Of a stretch of DNA of 7,811 nt, positions 6,581-7,811 are shown piece after piece (position 1 is the first letter of the stretch; each line of letters starts with the position of its first letter). Origin of the DNA: CAZFUY01 sp964522445 (GTDB lineage Bacteria; Pseudomonadota; Gammaproteobacteria; SZUA-229); assembly GCA_964522445.1 (NCBI GenBank), contig CAZFUY010000116.1, positions 1 through 7,811 of the forward strand. Reading direction: 5' to 3'. Position numbers and translations under genes: made by a program. The notes beneath the pieces are model-generated. The model did no database searches and was not told the DNA's origin. It worked only from the letters and a program-made list of their open reading frames with translations.

Positions 6581-7207
6581 TTGTCAGTAAGAATCGGCTT
6601 AATTAGTGATATTCATGCGACTCCTGAGCCTGTAGACGAAGCAATGGCTCTTTTTAGAAAACAGGGGGTTGATGAAATTCTGTGTGCTGGAGATATCGCA
6701 GGTTATGGCAATAAACTGGATGAAACTGTAGAGCTGTTAATTAAGAATAACTGCAAAAGTATATTGGGTAACCATGAAATATGGCGTGCCGAAAAGAGTG
6801 TGGACTCTGGTCAGAAGCAGGTAAATCAATTTATTACTGCTTTGCCATCAACTCTAACTTTAAATATTCAGAATAAAAAGTTGTATATGGTTCATGCCAG
6901 TCCCCCAGAATCTAATAGAGGGGGAATAAAGCTACTGGATGAAGATGGAGAAATTCTTCAGCAAGAAAAGGTGAAATGGTCACAGTATTTATCAGGTTTT
7001 GAGTATGATGTTTTGATTGTGGGGCATACACATCAGGTGTTTGCGGAGCTACTGGGTAAAACCTGGGTTATTAATCCAGGGAGTACTAAATTTAATCATA
7101 GCTGTGCGATATTAACGATTCCTAATATGACGTGTGATTTTTATGCGCTTTCAGATAAAACTATCATAAAATCCTGGAATTGGGGTTTAAATAGAAAAAC
7201 TGATTAA
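6581..7207 (+). CDS. YfcE/MJ0936-type calcineurin-like metallophosphoesterase
   Basis: This encodes a 208-aa two-metal phosphoesterase, predicted cytoplasmic. All metal-binding motifs are in order: D10-I-H12, G37-D38, G63-N64-H65-E66, H105 in V-H-A-S-P, G148-H149-T-H151 and a closing N-P-G-S at 165-168. This is the arrangement of the small YfcE/MJ0936 phosphodiesterases, which act on artificial substrates such as bis-p-nitrophenyl phosphate; the physiological substrate is generally unknown. The start is TTG at 6581, supported by AGGA (6571-6574) six bases upstream and by the next in-frame ATG (codon 22) lying after the essential D-x-H motif. Use of TTG may lower expression relative to the upstream antitoxin-like gene. 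The 15-base gap from that gene implies one operon. All catalytic residues are present, so activity is expected. Confidence 0.92.
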   Translation: MSVRIGLISDIHATPEPVDEAMALFRKQGVDEILCAGDIAGYGNKLDETVELLIKNNCKSILGNHEIWRAEKSVDSGQKQVNQFITALPSTLTLNIQNKKLYMVHASPPESNRGGIKLLDEDGEILQQEKVKWSQYLSGFEYDVLIVGHTHQVFAELLGKTWVINPGSTKFNHSCAILTIPNMTCDFYALSDKTIIKSWNWGLNRKTD

Positions 7208-7216
7208 CGGTTTTTT
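7195..7216 (+). terminator. Candidate intrinsic terminator after the phosphoesterase gene
   Basis: AAAAACTG (7195-7202) pairs with CGGTTTTT (7208-7215), with one wobble, around the loop ATTAA, and ends in a T run (7211-7216). It overlaps the stop codon of the phosphoesterase gene. The stem is A/T rich and so weak, but the position and the T run fit an intrinsic terminator. Confidence 0.42.
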
Positions 7217-7437
7217 ATAGAATTGTTACTTTAGATTGCTATAAACAGATTTTTTTATTATATTTTTTACTCTATTTTTAGTAGTTAAGTATTTGAAATA
7301 GATAAGATAATTAAAAATTAATATAATTGTCTAAATAATTAATTATATATTTATTACTCTATTTCATATAACTTTAAAAAACATAACATTTTTCCAATTT
7401 AAGCTTAAGTAAATAGCGATCTTAAGTGGATTTGATA
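7217..7437. other. Very AT-rich gene-free stretch
   Basis: I see no reading frame of useful length and no recognisable RNA gene here. The stretch is almost entirely A and T. It contains the 11-base direct repeat TTACTCTATTT at 7267-7277 and 7354-7364, a perfect 10-base palindrome TTAAGCTTAA (7399-7408), and CTTAAGT twice (7404-7410 and 7421-7427). The last two lie just upstream of a consensus -10 box and could be protein-binding sites. DNA this AT-rich could also be bent or bound by nucleoid proteins such as H-NS; that is inference. Confidence 0.4.
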
Positions 7438-7443
7438 TATAAT
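7438..7443 (+). promoter_or_regulatory. Candidate -10 box driving the leader of the 3'-end gene
   Basis: TATAAT is a perfect sigma-70 -10 hexamer. No good -35 hexamer lies 16-18 bases upstream (the region reads tagcgatc), so activation by a regulator is possible, perhaps through the CTTAAGT repeats at 7404-7427. Transcription would begin near 7450, exactly where a series of hairpins begins. Confidence 0.4.
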
Positions 7444-7449
7444 CGAGCG

Positions 7450-7520
7450 ACTTGGGGCAAGTTATAAATGACTCTGGGATCAGAAGAACTAAGTGGTTAG
7501 TTAGGCAGGTATAACCAGTT
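7450..7520 (+). ncRNA. Candidate structured leader or small RNA
   Basis: Several perfect small inverted repeats follow each other in a stretch richer in G than its surroundings. ACTTG (7450-7454) pairs with CAAGT (7458-7462) around GGG. AACTAA (7487-7492) pairs with TTAGTT (7497-7502) around GTGG. ATAA (7511-7514) pairs with TTAT (7519-7522) around CCAG. They begin where the -10 box at 7438-7443 would start a transcript. I do not recognise any known riboswitch or small-RNA consensus. If transcription continues to the next gene, this is the 5' part of a leader of about 250 bases. Confidence 0.3.
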
Positions 7521-7535
7521 ATTAAATGGGGTCTT

Positions 7536-7556
7536 ATTAATTTGATATCACTTAAT
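7536..7556. repeat. Imperfect palindrome centred on TGATATCA
   Basis: ATTAA (7536-7540) and TTAAT (7552-7556) flank the perfect 8-base palindrome TGATATCA (7543-7550), with TT on one side and C on the other. It is followed by a pyrimidine-rich run. It could be an operator or a weak terminator for a short RNA started near 7450. Confidence 0.3.
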
Positions 7557-7615
7557 TTCTCATTTTCTTTAATAACTTAAAGGATAAATTTCATATTTCT
7601 TTATTTTATTAAAAT

Positions 7616-7637
7616 GACAAAGAATATATTTTTTGTC
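7616..7637. promoter_or_regulatory. 22-base near-perfect dyad, candidate operator
   Basis: GACAAAGAATA (7616-7626) is the reverse complement of TATTTTTTGTC (7627-7637) at 10 of 11 positions. Length and symmetry are those of a site for a dimeric repressor. It lies about 60 bases before the ATG at 7699 and contains TATATT, which could act as a -10 box. Confidence 0.4.
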
Positions 7638-7698
7638 TCGCATTATGGAGTGTGTCAGTAAGTTTTTATGTGTTTTGTGGTAAAGGTGTTTAAGCGGT

Positions 7699-7811
7699 AT
7701 GAAGGATTATAAGAAAGAAGTGGAAGCAGAGTTAAGAGAACTGCTTAAAGAATTATATAAGGACTTTGGCTCAACTGATGAGCACAGCAGTGTTATGCAG
7801 CGTGTAATGTA
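7699..7811 (+). CDS. Start of an unrecognised gene, truncated by the window end
   Basis: Thirty-seven codons are visible and the frame is open at the window end. The start is ATG 7699; an in-frame stop at 7681-7683 rules out a longer N-terminus, and AAAGG (7682-7686) is a somewhat distant ribosome site. The peptide begins M-K-D-Y-K-K-E-V-E-A-E-L-R-E-L-L-K-E-L-Y-K-D and continues with G-S-T-D-E-H-S-S. Residues 2-22 form a strongly charged amphipathic helix with regular leucines, of the kind that could form a coiled coil or dimer. There is no signal peptide. Too little is visible to assign a family. It is preceded by a long gap with candidate promoter, RNA structure and operator, so its expression may be closely controlled. 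Confidence 0.6.
   Translation, partial: MKDYKKEVEAELRELLKELYKDFGSTDEHSSVMQRVM

Noticed and set aside
6188..7207. A standard RES-type toxin-antitoxin pair
   Set aside because: The downstream protein has D-x-H, G-D, G-N-H-E and G-H-T-H metal-binding motifs and is plainly a metallophosphoesterase, not a RES domain.
7614..7661. 15-codon frame from ATG 7614 and 12-codon frame from ATG 7645
   Set aside because: No ribosome site, very short, and the first lies across the 22-base dyad.
7208..7698. tRNA, c-di-GMP riboswitch, CRISPR or mobile element in the long gap
   Set aside because: No cloverleaf, no GEMM consensus, no regularly spaced repeats, and no terminal inverted repeats or transposase fragment.

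Overview
The window looks like chromosomal DNA from an AT-rich gammaproteobacterium. It holds the 3' end of an oxygen-dependent coproporphyrinogen oxidase (hemF), a TIGR02647-type small protein, a full-length PlsB acyltransferase, a DUF3820 (QSregVF_b-like) protein and a PGPGW-type membrane protein, a set typical of that class. I cannot name a genus. Base composition is uneven: the hemF end is close to half G+C by hand count, plsB and the patatin gene are clearly AT-rich, and the intergenic stretch after position 7208 is extremely AT-rich. I see no rRNA, tRNA, insertion sequence, CRISPR array or phage gene.

Layout. (1) Positions 1-195 hold the hemF 3' end (+). It converges on a TIGR02647-family gene (-, 243-494), with a strong imperfect hairpin between the two ends. 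(2) A divergent 93-bp gap leads into a two-gene plus-strand unit, plsB (588-3056) and a patatin-like phospholipase lipoprotein (3086-4957). (3) This converges on a tightly packed minus-strand operon. In transcription order it is an unrecognised 133-aa protein (6084-5683), a PGPGW-type membrane protein (5679-5275) and a DUF3820 protein (5272-5030). Gaps inside the operon are only 2-3 bases. (4) A divergent gap leads to a plus-strand pair: an Xre/MbcA/ParS-type antitoxin-like protein without a visible RES toxin (6188-6565), then a YfcE/MJ0936-type metallophosphoesterase that starts at TTG (6581-7207). (5) About 490 bp with no convincing gene follow, ending at the start of an unrecognised gene that runs off the window (7699 onward).

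How the genes may work together. PlsB makes lysophosphatidic acid, the first step of phospholipid synthesis. Its downstream neighbour is a predicted lipid-anchored serine hydrolase with all the patatin/cPLA2-like catalytic motifs, so this pair suggests coupled phospholipid synthesis and turnover, though in different cell compartments. The antitoxin-like and phosphoesterase genes are probably co-transcribed. The functions of the minus-strand operon genes are mostly unknown.

The stretches most worth a second look are the antitoxin-like/phosphoesterase pair, the plsB-patatin pair, and the long gap at 7208-7698. That gap holds a consensus -10 box, a run of perfect small hairpins starting where transcription should start, and a 22-bp near-perfect dyad. 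I found no clear evidence of a wholly new multi-gene system; these are candidates only.
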